From positions 1 through 17,202 of the forward strand of contig UPXT01000048.1 in assembly GCA_900538365.1 (NCBI GenBank): a DNA stretch of 17,202 nt, read 5' to 3'. This stretch comes from an uncultured Acidaminococcus sp. (GTDB lineage: Bacteria; Bacillota; Negativicutes; Acidaminococcales; Acidaminococcaceae). A program made the translations under genes and the position numbers. Under the pieces are notes generated by a model. The model searched no databases, had not been told where the DNA came from, and was given only the letters and a program-made list of their open reading frames with translations. Shown piece after piece: positions 1-6,391 of the stretch (position 1 is its first letter; the number at the start of each line of letters is the position of its first letter).

Positions 1-112
1 CTTTAATTGTAAAGGATTTGAGTGCATATGCCTATTTTTTTATTGAAAAAAGTAGACGCTGAGAGGACACGAATCTGGACGGTCACTTTAGCGCCCCAAA
101 ATAAATTATACA

Positions 113-177
113 ACCAAAAAAAACACAAAGAAAAGCGCTGCGAAGAAATGAGGGCATCTCATGACTCACAGCGCTTT
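113..177 (-). terminator. Intrinsic terminator of the ptsH-ptsI-kinase unit
   Basis: A 9-bp stem (AAAGCGCTG at 132-140 pairing with CAGCGCTTT at 169-177) encloses a smaller ATGAG/CTCAT hairpin. On the minus strand it is followed by a T-rich stretch that includes eight consecutive T. It starts 8 bases after the stop codon of the kinase-like gene, so it is well placed to end that transcript. The remaining bases to the left edge (1-112) hold no gene I can support. Confidence 0.85.
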
Positions 178-184
178 ATTTATC

Positions 185-922
185 TTATAAGGCATCAGGA
201 TCGAGGTGAAACAGGTAATATTTCGCGTCATCAAGGCTTGTTACATCCGTCCAGCCAAAGATGCGGAGGTGATGGACAAGGGAAAAGGCCGCTTGAAAGC
301 GTTTGGTGACAGCAAGGGCCTTTTCCAGGATGGTGCGGGATTCAGGCCCCGTAAAATAGCCTTTCATCGCTTCCCGGATGAGCTCATCATTTTTGGGCGC
401 CCATTTTTCTCGAAAACAGCTGTGGATAAACAAAAAGAGATCGATGACTCGAGGATCGGCATCAATGAAACGCTTCTCATTTTCCCAATCAAGGAGGGTC
501 ACTCTATCTTTTTCCAGGTCGTAAGCAATGTCCCGCAGGGCCGGACGGCCGTGGTGGAGGCCAAATCCATGCAATTCGCCCAGAGCTTCTCCCGCCTTAT
601 AAAAAGCTTTCCTGCGCACATCCTGCCAGGGAGCTTCTTTAGCAACGCCTTGGAGGGTCTTGCCCACAGCCTTCATAACGAAGTAATCATCATGAAGAAG
701 GACAATTTCCGGTGCCATCGGGCCATATTGATTGACCGTCATGATTTTATAGACTTCACACCAAAAAGCTGCGTCGACGCTTTGTTTGGCAAAGCGGTTG
801 CGATGGTTGGAAAGACGCCGTTTGATAAAATAAGGCTCGTTTTCATACAAAAAGGGCATGACACGTCGGTCAGGCTGTTTATTGATGGCGTCCGCCACCG
901 CTTTTTTAAAGGCTAACTGCAT
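185..922 (-). CDS. Small protein-kinase-like (RIO/Kdo-kinase-type fold) protein, function unknown
   Basis: This 245-residue protein has no signal peptide or membrane segment, so it is probably cytoplasmic. It shows an abbreviated kinase layout: a possible ATP-binding lysine in YFIKRR (K34), then GEALGELHGFGLHHGRPALR (111-130) followed by D131, resembling a catalytic loop, and VTLLDWE (141-147), in which D145 could replace the DFG aspartate. D161 in VIDLFLF may be the structural aspartate after the catalytic loop. These features resemble the small single-domain kinases grouped with WaaP/Kdo kinase and RIO proteins, but the substrate cannot be read from the sequence. The gene begins 14 bases after the ptsI stop and ends just before a terminator, so it is the third gene of the PTS unit. 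The ATG at 920-922 has only a weak purine-rich site upstream (AAGAAAG), so expression may depend on coupling to ptsI. I am confident it is a real gene and less sure of the kinase call. Confidence 0.8.
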   Translation of the reverse strand: MQLAFKKAVADAINKQPDRRVMPFLYENEPYFIKRRLSNHRNRFAKQSVDAAFWCEVYKIMTVNQYGPMAPEIVLLHDDYFVMKAVGKTLQGVAKEAPWQDVRRKAFYKAGEALGELHGFGLHHGRPALRDIAYDLEKDRVTLLDWENEKRFIDADPRVIDLFLFIHSCFREKWAPKNDELIREAMKGYFTGPESRTILEKALAVTKRFQAAFSLVHHLRIFGWTDVTSLDDAKYYLFHLDPDAL

Positions 923-936
923 ATAAACACGCTTTC

Positions 937-2568
937 TTAGGACAGGCTGCGGATGAGTTTCCTTGTTGGCAGGATCCTTGCTGCAGACATACTGAGCTCA
1001 TCTACACCCATTTCGATGAAGGTCGGGATGAGTTCCGGATCGGCGGCAGATTCCCCGCAGATACCCACCCAGATGCCCGCGTCATGGCCGGCTCGGATGG
1101 TCTTATGGATAAGCCGCAGTACGGCAGGATGGCTGGCTTTTCCCAATTCTTCCAGCTGGGCGTTCTGACGGTCCACCGCCAAGGTGTACTGAACCAAGTC
1201 GTTCGTGCCGATGCTGAAGAAATCCACTTCCTGGGCCAGTTCATCACTGATGACAGCCGAAGCCGGAGTTTCAATCATGATACCGACTTCAAGATTGGGA
1301 TCAAAGGGAATCCCTTCTTCGTGAAGTTTCACTTCGGCAAGGTGAAGGAGCTCTTTTGCCGCCCTTACCTCTTCGACAGAAGTGATCATGGGGAACATGA
1401 CCGCGACATTTCCATAGTGGGAAGCTCGCAAGATCGCCCTCAGCTGGGTATAGAAGATTTCTGGACGGGCAAGGCAGATACGGATGGCACGAAATCCCAG
1501 GGCAGGATTTTCCTCTTCCGGGAGGTTGAAATACCCCACTCGTTTATCGGCCCCAATATCAAGGGTGCGGATGATGAGTTTTCGCTGTCCCAGCGCCTGG
1601 GCCCCTTCTTTATAGGCCTCAAAGAGATCTTCTTCCGTTGGATAGTCGTTTTTCCGGAGATAAAGGAACTCACTGCGGAAAAGGCCAATGCCTTCGGCAT
1701 CATTTTCAAGGACACCGGGCAAATCTCCTTCTTGGCCGATATTGGCGTAAAGGGCAATGGTGCGGCCCGTCTTGGTTTCCGTTGGAAGGCCCTTTAAGGC
1801 ATCGAGGTCTTCTTTGCCCTTTTGCTCGGCTTCCAGTTTTTTCTTCATGGACGCAAGGGTTTCCGGTTCGGGGTCTAGGTATACCGTACCCGTCGCACCG
1901 TCAAGGGCTGCAAGCTTGCCATTCCAGTCCTCCCCAATCATTTTATCCGTATGTACAATAGCCGGAATGCCCATGGTACGGGCCAGGATGGCGGTATGGG
2001 AGTTGGCGCTGCCGCCGCTTGTCACAAACCCCATGATGAAATCCTTATTGAGCTGCACCGTTTCACTGGGCGTCAGGTCATCGGCACAGATGATCACCGG
2101 ATGGTCAATCTTGGCCGCCCAATCAGAATCGCGCTTCATGAGGGTGCGCAGGACCTGTCCCATGATATCACGGACGTCGGCAGCACGAGCTTTCATATAT
2201 TCATCGTCCATGGATTCCAGCATGGCAGCAAACTGCTCTGCTGCCCGTTCCACCGCGCCTTCTGCCGTCAAATGCTTTTCTGTCATAAGCCCTTCGATCA
2301 GGTCCACAAGATCAGGGTCCTGGAGCATCATTTGATGGGTTTCAAAGATACCAGCTTCGTCTTCACCAATTTCCTGGCGGGCCTTATCGGCAAGTTCGCC
2401 CAATTGGGCAATCACTTTTTCCTGGGCCGCATGGAAGCGGCGCCGTTCCGCTTCGGGATTAAGGCTCGTAAGAAGGGTCACACGATCTTCATCGGATGCA
2501 TCTGGTTTGGCCGCAATGGGAGCCACAGCCACACCGCTGGAAGCGGATTTTCCTTTGATGATAATCAT
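937..2568 (-). CDS. ptsI: Phosphoenolpyruvate-protein phosphotransferase (PTS enzyme I)
   Basis: Enzyme I takes phosphate from phosphoenolpyruvate and passes it to His15 of HPr, the first step of the phosphotransferase system in the cytoplasm. The 543-residue protein has the full family layout: an N-terminal HPr-binding region, a phosphohistidine domain with H191 in GGSANSHTAILAR, and a C-terminal PEP-binding TIM barrel with GLFRSEFLY, the metal-binding region VGIMIETPAS, and the active-site cysteine C504 in GICGESAAD. Length matches typical EI (about 570) closely. The His motif reads GGSANSH where E. coli and Bacillus have GGRTSH; to my knowledge related variants occur in clostridial EI proteins. 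The gene follows ptsH by 9 bases and is clearly co-transcribed with it. No enzyme II gene lies in the window, so the sugar served is unknown. Confidence 0.97.
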   Translation of the reverse strand: MIIIKGKSASSGVAVAPIAAKPDASDEDRVTLLTSLNPEAERRRFHAAQEKVIAQLGELADKARQEIGEDEAGIFETHQMMLQDPDLVDLIEGLMTEKHLTAEGAVERAAEQFAAMLESMDDEYMKARAADVRDIMGQVLRTLMKRDSDWAAKIDHPVIICADDLTPSETVQLNKDFIMGFVTSGGSANSHTAILARTMGIPAIVHTDKMIGEDWNGKLAALDGATGTVYLDPEPETLASMKKKLEAEQKGKEDLDALKGLPTETKTGRTIALYANIGQEGDLPGVLENDAEGIGLFRSEFLYLRKNDYPTEEDLFEAYKEGAQALGQRKLIIRTLDIGADKRVGYFNLPEEENPALGFRAIRICLARPEIFYTQLRAILRASHYGNVAVMFPMITSVEEVRAAKELLHLAEVKLHEEGIPFDPNLEVGIMIETPASAVISDELAQEVDFFSIGTNDLVQYTLAVDRQNAQLEELGKASHPAVLRLIHKTIRAGHDAGIWVGICGESAADPELIPTFIEMGVDELSMSAARILPTRKLIRSLS

Positions 2569-2577
2569 AGGCGCCTC

Positions 2578-2835
2578 TTAGAGATGATCCTTGAGGAAGG
2601 ATTCCAAGGTGCATGCGGCTTCCTTTTCGTCTTCCCCTTCAACCATGACGGTGATCGTCATACCGGCTTTGATGCCAAGGCCCATGACGGTAAAGATGCG
2701 TTTGAGGTCGCCCGTCTTCCCATTGCCTTCCACCTTGCAGGTCGACTTGAAACCAGCAGCGGTCTTGACCAAAAGTCCAGCAGGACGGGCATGGATACCC
2801 GCAGGGTCCGTAATTGTATAGGTAAATTTTTCCAT
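2578..2835 (-). CDS. ptsH: HPr phosphocarrier protein lacking the regulatory Ser46
   Basis: HPr is the small phosphocarrier between enzyme I and sugar-specific enzymes II. The 85-residue product has the usual length and the active-site motif IHARPAG with H15. The regulatory region reads GDLKRIFTVMGLG: by position and by the conserved flanks (K45, I47, V50, M51, L53, G54) the residue at 46 is Arg. Firmicutes HPr normally has Ser there, which HPr kinase/phosphorylase phosphorylates for catabolite repression. Phosphotransfer should be intact while Ser46-based control should be absent. The ATG at 2833-2835 has a strong GAGGAGG site 7 bases upstream. It is the first gene of the unit, followed closely by ptsI. 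Confidence 0.95.
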   Translation of the reverse strand: MEKFTYTITDPAGIHARPAGLLVKTAAGFKSTCKVEGNGKTGDLKRIFTVMGLGIKAGMTITVMVEGEDEKEAACTLESFLKDHL

Positions 2836-2882
2836 GGTGATTCCTCCTCAGATTCCATAAGCAAAAAACACATATTTCTTTT

Positions 2883-2911
2883 ATTTTATAGTGAATGGGA
2901 TTGTATTGCAA
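2883..2911 (-). promoter_or_regulatory. Probable sigma-70-type promoter of ptsH-ptsI
   Basis: On the minus strand TTGCAA (2906-2911) and TAAAAT (2883-2888) are separated by exactly 17 bases and lie about 50 bases before the ptsH start codon. Just upstream of the -35 is an imperfect inverted repeat around CCCTAGGG (2914-2929), which could be an operator. This rests on consensus matching only. Confidence 0.6.
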
Positions 2912-2963
2912 GTGCTTCCCCTAGGGAGCAGCCACACAGATATCACAAGACAGTCCCTTTGGC

Positions 2964-3005
2964 AAAAAAGAAACAGCACCATGAAGGATGGGCTTCACAG
3001 TGCTG
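2964..3005 (-). terminator. Intrinsic terminator of the carboxyltransferase gene
   Basis: CAGCAC (2974-2979) pairs with GTGCTG (3000-3005), with an inner TGAAG/CTTCA stem separated by a small symmetric internal loop. On the minus strand the hairpin is followed by TTTCTTTTTT. It begins 20 bases after the stop of the carboxyltransferase gene and precedes the ptsH promoter, so it separates the two units. Confidence 0.88.
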
Positions 3006-3025
3006 CACAAAGTCACTTAGGTTTC

Positions 3026-4378
3026 TTAGCGGTTCTTTTTGAAATATTCCAAGGCAACTTCCGGGAATAGAGCATAGCTTAAGACGTCTTCCACGCTGGC
3101 ATTGGGATAACCTTTGGCGGCAAGGTCAGCGCGCATCTTATCCATTTGCGGCGCAATATCATCGGCCGGACGATGGGTAATAGGCTGTTCGCCGTTTTTA
3201 AGGACCAGTTTTTTCAGTTCTTCGCTGATCGGGCCCGGCGTTCTGCCGTATTTGCCGCGGACGATGTCGCGGACTTCTTTCGGAATCATCTTGTAGCGGC
3301 CAAGGACAACATTCATGGTAGCCATGGAGCCAACAATCTGGCTGCTCGGCGTAACAAGAGGAGGATACCCCAGGTCGGCACGGACTTTCGGCATTTCCTT
3401 CAGCAGGGCATCGTACTTATCGGCAACGCCCATTTCAGCAAGCTGTTTGCGCAGGTTGCTGAGCATGCCGCCTGGAATCTGGAAGCTGAGGACCTGCGGG
3501 TTGATATCGCTGCTGTTTGGCAGGTTGAAGGTCTTGATGAGGTCGGCTTTGACCTTCTTGAAGTGGTCAGCAATCGGATAGAGTTTATTGACGTCGATCT
3601 TCGGATCCCGTTCCTGACCGGTCAGGGTGTAAACCAAGGATTCCGTGCAGGTATGGCTCGTGCTTTCAGCAAAAGGAGACAGGGCCGTATCAACCATATC
3701 GGCACCGGCTTCAACAGCCTTGAGGATGGTCATGGAACCCATACCGCTCGTGCAGTGGGAATGAACATCGATAGGTACATGAATTTCCTTCTTGAGCGCC
3801 GTAACAAGGTTGTAGCAGGCGTACGGAGCAAGCAGACCGGACATATCTTTGATACAGATGGAATCAGCACCCATTTCTTCCAGTTCCTTGGCAAGCTTCA
3901 CAAAGTCGCTGTCCTTGTGATACGGACTAATGGTATAAACAAGCGTTCCCTGTGCATGGGCACCGGCTTCCTTGATGGCCTTCATGGAGCATTCCAGGTT
4001 CCGCGTATCGTTAAAGGCATCAAAGACACGGACAATATCAATGCCGTTTGCCACGCTGCGTTTAATGAATTCGGTGACAACATCGTCCGCATAGTGGTTA
4101 TAGCCCAGGAGGTTCTGACCGCGAAGCAGCATCTGCAGTTTGGTATTCTTCACATGGCTGCGGATGGTGCGCAGGCGTTCCCAGGGATCTTCATTCAGGA
4201 AGCGAAGGCAGGAGTCAAACGTAGCACCGCCCCATGCTTCGAGTGCGTAGAAGCCGCAGTCATCGAGGGCTTCCAGGACGGGAAGCATATCGCTCGTGCG
4301 CATTCTCGTTGCGCAGATGGACTGATGTCCATCTCTGAGGACAGTTTCCACGATCTTAACAGGATTCGGGTTATTCAT
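3026..4378 (-). CDS. Stand-alone carboxyltransferase subunit of a biotin-dependent decarboxylase/carboxylase (OadA / PycB / transcarboxylase 5S type)
   Basis: This enzyme class moves a carboxyl group between oxaloacetate/pyruvate and a biotin carrier. The 450-residue protein has an HMG-CoA-lyase-like TIM barrel starting with ETVLRDGHQS (D16, metal-binding region), LLRGQN (85-89), CIKDMSG with K177 as the expected carboxylated lysine, and HSHCTSGMG with H206 and H208 as metal ligands. The conserved carboxyltransferase domain follows (VTPSSQIVGSMA and later). The protein stops at FPEVALEYFKKNR and has no C-terminal lipoyl-like biotin domain (no AMKM-type motif), so it must act with a separate biotin carrier. 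None is encoded nearby. Oxaloacetate decarboxylase alpha, pyruvate carboxylase subunit B and methylmalonyl-CoA carboxyltransferase 5S cannot be told apart from this sequence. It is a single-gene unit with a strong AGGAGG site 8 bases before the ATG at 4376-4378, its own promoter and its own terminator. Confidence 0.93.
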   Translation of the reverse strand: MNNPNPVKIVETVLRDGHQSICATRMRTSDMLPVLEALDDCGFYALEAWGGATFDSCLRFLNEDPWERLRTIRSHVKNTKLQMLLRGQNLLGYNHYADDVVTEFIKRSVANGIDIVRVFDAFNDTRNLECSMKAIKEAGAHAQGTLVYTISPYHKDSDFVKLAKELEEMGADSICIKDMSGLLAPYACYNLVTALKKEIHVPIDVHSHCTSGMGSMTILKAVEAGADMVDTALSPFAESTSHTCTESLVYTLTGQERDPKIDVNKLYPIADHFKKVKADLIKTFNLPNSSDINPQVLSFQIPGGMLSNLRKQLAEMGVADKYDALLKEMPKVRADLGYPPLVTPSSQIVGSMATMNVVLGRYKMIPKEVRDIVRGKYGRTPGPISEELKKLVLKNGEQPITHRPADDIAPQMDKMRADLAAKGYPNASVEDVLSYALFPEVALEYFKKNR

Positions 4379-4434
4379 GTTTTAGACCTCCTATATTCTT
4401 AACATTTCTGTTGTCTAACATGCTAACTGTTTCC

Positions 4435-4443
4435 ATTATAACA
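4435..4443 (-). promoter_or_regulatory. Extended -10 promoter of the carboxyltransferase gene
   Basis: The minus strand reads TGTTATAATGGAA across 4443-4431: a perfect TATAAT (4435-4440) preceded by TG one base away, an extended -10 element. No good -35 is seen at 17 bases; TTACAC lies at 19. The leader to the ATG is about 50 bases. The remaining gene-free stretch 4444-4699 holds a small GCGGAA/TTCCGC hairpin (4514-4531) without a T-tract and the long inverted repeat at 4610-4660. Confidence 0.65.
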
Positions 4444-4609
4444 TAAGACTTTCTTTTCTGTGTAATAGAAGAATCCTTATCTAAGATATAAGTACCCTTT
4501 TTGTTTCTTTCCCGCGGAAAAATCGTTCCGCATAAAAAATATAAGATCCTTAGGAAAAGAGCCCAGCAGATAGCAAGTTTCAAACCTTACCCATTTTTTA
4601 CGCGATAGA

Positions 4610-4660
4610 CCATGAGCCCATTGCTCAGGGTGGATTTTTCCTGAGGCAATGGGCTCATGG
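4610..4660. repeat. Long inverted repeat (20-bp stem) downstream of ddh
   Basis: CCATGAGCCCATTGC (4610-4624) pairs perfectly with GCAATGGGCTCATGG (4646-4660). The pairing continues inward as TCAGG/CCTGA around one bulged G (4645), leaving a 10-base loop (4630-4639). It lies 39 bases past the ddh stop, where a terminator is expected. Neither strand has a T-tract directly after the stem, so it is not a standard intrinsic terminator. It could be a transcript-end stabiliser, a weak bidirectional terminator or a small repeat element. Confidence 0.75.
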
Positions 4661-4699
4661 CAAAGGCTGCAGCGGCGTGATTTCTGCGCTAATCAAAAA

Positions 4700-5686
4700 C
4701 TAAAGGAGATGGGCTCTCAGTTCCTCACCGCTTTCCGGGCAGAGATAAGCCGGCGCGATATCAAGGGCCGTACGGCAGCCCGTACCGCCTTCACGGGCAA
4801 TGCGATGGGCAGCCCGCGCATAGGCCACAAGAACGGATCCAGTAAATTCCGGGTTCGAATCAAGGGTCAGGGCCAGTTCAAAGATATGGTTATGCGCTCC
4901 GTCTTTACCGGTTTTTCCGGAACGGATGACAAAGCCGCCATGGGCAAGACCACTGTGATCCCGCTTCATTTCTTCTTCACTGATGAAGTGAACCGTCGTA
5001 TCATAGTCGCTGAAGTAGTTCGGCATAGTCACGATAGCCTTTGTCACGGCCTCGGCATCGGCGCCTTCTTCAAGGACAGCAAAGACTTCACGCGTATGTT
5101 TTTCCCGCGTCGTAAGGTCCGGGTTCTTGCCGGCACGAACCGCGTCAAGAGCTGCTTTGACGGGAATGGTGTACTGCTTGGCGTCCTTGACACCGGGAAT
5201 ACGGCGAACCGCGTCACTGTGGCCCTGGCTGACGCCTTTGCCCCAGAAGGTATAGTCCTTCCCCACAGGAAGAACAGCATGACTATAGACGCGGGCAAGG
5301 GAAAATAGGCCCGGATCCCAGCCAACGGAAATGACCCCTACATGATTCGTTTCCTTACCAGCTGCATCAACGGCCGCAAAATGGTCAGGAATGCAGGCAT
5401 GTGTATCAAAGCTATCCACCACGTTGAATTTCTTTACATATTCCGGCGTCTGCTTAGGCAGGTCCGTTGCACTGCCGCCGCAGATGATGAGGACATCGAC
5501 CTTATCTTGGTAAGCGTCAATATCGTTTACGGAGATGACGGGAACGCCAGCCGTTTCGATGCTGACTTTTGCCGGATCGCGGCGGCTGAAGACCGCCACA
5601 AATTCCATATCCGGATTGTTTCTAAGGGCCAGTTCAACGCCGCGGCCCAAATTGCCGTAACCCATGATGGCAACTCTTGTTTTCAT
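4700..5686 (-). CDS. ddh: meso-diaminopimelate dehydrogenase
   Basis: This NADPH-dependent enzyme reversibly makes meso-2,6-diaminopimelate from L-tetrahydrodipicolinate and ammonia, a one-step route to the peptidoglycan cross-linking residue and lysine precursor. The 328-residue protein matches the family length. A Rossmann fold starts at VAIMGYGNLGRGVE (6-18), with a nucleotide-recognition segment FSRRDP (33-38). Substrate-binding motifs follow: VVDSFDTHACIP (89-100), ISVGWDPGLFSL (119-130), GKGVSQGHSDAVRRIPGVKD (149-168), SGLAHGGFV (245-253) and a late LDSNPEFTG (275-283). It is a single-gene unit with a promoter 50 bases upstream. The ATG at 5684-5686 is preceded by GGAGGG about 11 bases away. 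No other lysine-pathway gene and no recognisable lysine riboswitch accompany it. Confidence 0.95.
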   Translation of the reverse strand: MKTRVAIMGYGNLGRGVELALRNNPDMEFVAVFSRRDPAKVSIETAGVPVISVNDIDAYQDKVDVLIICGGSATDLPKQTPEYVKKFNVVDSFDTHACIPDHFAAVDAAGKETNHVGVISVGWDPGLFSLARVYSHAVLPVGKDYTFWGKGVSQGHSDAVRRIPGVKDAKQYTIPVKAALDAVRAGKNPDLTTREKHTREVFAVLEEGADAEAVTKAIVTMPNYFSDYDTTVHFISEEEMKRDHSGLAHGGFVIRSGKTGKDGAHNHIFELALTLDSNPEFTGSVLVAYARAAHRIAREGGTGCRTALDIAPAYLCPESGEELRAHLL

Positions 5687-5735
5687 ATCCTATATCCCTC
5701 CATATGAATCGTCTAGTTTAGTCAAGTAGAGTTCC

Positions 5736-5744
5736 ACTATAACA
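5736..5744 (-). promoter_or_regulatory. Extended -10 promoter of ddh
   Basis: The minus strand has TGTTATAGTGGAA over 5744-5732: TATAGT (5736-5741) with TG one base upstream. A weak -35, ATGAAA, lies 17 bases further up. The spacing to the ddh ATG gives a leader of about 45 bases. The 13 bases match the carboxyltransferase promoter at 12 positions. Confidence 0.6.
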
Positions 5745-5771
5745 CAAAACAAAAGGATTTTCATTAGGAAA

Positions 5772-5801
5772 TTGAAATTTTAGGGAAGTAAAAAGTACAA
5801 T
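5772..5801 (+). promoter_or_regulatory. Plus-strand promoter-like sequence pointing into the gene-free region
   Basis: TTGAAA (5772-5777) and TACAAT (5796-5801) are 18 bases apart on the plus strand, five-of-six matches to both consensus boxes. It fires away from ddh into 5808-6130, where no convincing protein is encoded but several inverted repeats occur. It could drive a small RNA or be a chance match. Confidence 0.3.
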
Positions 5802-5807
5802 CGCCCC

Positions 5808-6070
5808 TTCCCCAGAACGTCCTGTATCAAAGGTTACACTAGAAGGGAGATCAGTGCGTTCTCACACAGTCTCAAACCTCCTGACTCAGCAATCAGACAC
5901 CGATTGTGCAGATTGTCAAGGTAAAAAGATGGGGCCTTTGACGCCGCGTGTTCGGTGCACATGGAAGGTCACGAATCGATTGGCGATGCGCTTACCGCCT
6001 TGACAATGGCGGATTGACTCTGCGAGTCGAGGTCAGAGGAAAAACACGAACGCAGAACGTTCCAAGCGCC
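5808..6070. other. Gene-free region rich in inverted repeats; possible structured RNA or gene remnant
   Basis: No convincing coding sequence is present. ATTGTCAAGG (5912-5921) is repeated inverted as CCTTGACAAT (5998-6007). The second arm also forms most of the loop of a local hairpin, CCGCC (5995-5999) with GGCGG (6008-6012), so the two structures exclude each other. GACTC-TGC-GAGTC (6016-6028) forms a third hairpin. CCCTTC near 5805 could pair with GAAGGG near 5844. I could not match this to 6S, tmRNA, RNase P, SRP RNA, T-box or common riboswitch signatures on either strand. A plus-strand frame stays open from 5776 to 6004 but lacks a plausible start codon and ribosome binding site. Confidence 0.35.
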
Positions 6071-6126
6071 ATAGTATTTTCTACGTTTCAAGAAGACCCG
6101 CCTTTTACAAAAACCGGATATAAGAC

Positions 6127-6167
6127 AAAAACCCAAAACCGAACCTATATCTACGTTCGGTTTTGGG
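6127..6167 (-). terminator. Intrinsic terminator, probable end of the miaB-htpX run
   Basis: CCCAAAACCGAAC (6132-6144) pairs perfectly with GTTCGGTTTTGGG (6155-6167), a 13-bp stem with a 10-base loop. On the minus strand it runs straight into TTTTTGTC (T-run 6127-6131). It lies about 225 bases after the htpX stop. On the plus strand the nearest T-run (6180-6185) is 12 bases off, so minus-strand termination is the better reading. Confidence 0.85.
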
Positions 6168-6362
6168 CCTACCTTATGGTTTTTTGCCTTACAATCTTCT
6201 GCGTTCCAATCTTTCTTCCAATTGCTTTTGCGAATTTGGCTCAGATGGGCCCAGCTAGGGCCCCACTTCTACTAACAAAATCCTCATTGTCACAGGTTTT
6301 ATGCGTCCGTATTTTCCTCCACAAAACCTTTTTTAAGCAATGGCTTCCCGTTCTTCATCAAA

Positions 6363-6383
6363 TCAGCCCGCTTCTTGGGCTGA
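6363..6383 (-). other. Hairpin directly after the htpX stop
   Basis: TCAGCCC (6363-6369) and GGGCTGA (6377-6383) form a 7-bp stem with a 7-base loop, 8 bases past the htpX stop. On the minus strand only TTTGATG follows, so it is at best a weak terminator or a 3'-end stabiliser. A second GC-rich hairpin (GGGCCC/GGGCCC) lies at 6247-6263. The rest of 6168-6391 holds no gene I can support. Confidence 0.5.
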
Positions 6384-6391
6384 CTAAAAAA

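Noticed and set aside
22..309. 95-residue plus-strand open frame at the left edge
   Set aside because: It passes through the terminator hairpin at 113-177 and overlaps the kinase-like gene antisense, without a ribosome binding site or family motif.
206..916. 236-residue plus-strand open frame opposite the kinase-like gene
   Set aside because: It is a shadow of the minus-strand gene, lacks a family signature, and the minus frame has kinase-like motifs and operon context.
1951..3042. 363-residue plus-strand open frame across ptsI and ptsH
   Set aside because: It crosses two clearly real minus-strand genes and a terminator; it is an antisense shadow.
4425..4455. dif-like A/T-rich sequence near the carboxyltransferase promoter
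   Set aside because: Resemblance to Xer binding arms is poor and the sequence is explained by an extended -10 promoter.
5687..5760. Lysine riboswitch or T-box in the ddh leader
   Set aside because: The leader from the predicted start is only about 45 bases and contains no riboswitch or T-box core sequence.
5813..6060. Direct repeat CAGAACGT at 5813-5820 and 6053-6060 as possible element boundaries
   Set aside because: Only 8 bases, with no terminal inverted repeats at the same positions and no transposase.
6300..6360. Minus-strand 19-codon frame (MKNGKPLLKKGFVEENTDA) after htpX
   Set aside because: No ribosome binding site before its ATG and A-rich DNA gives such frames by chance.
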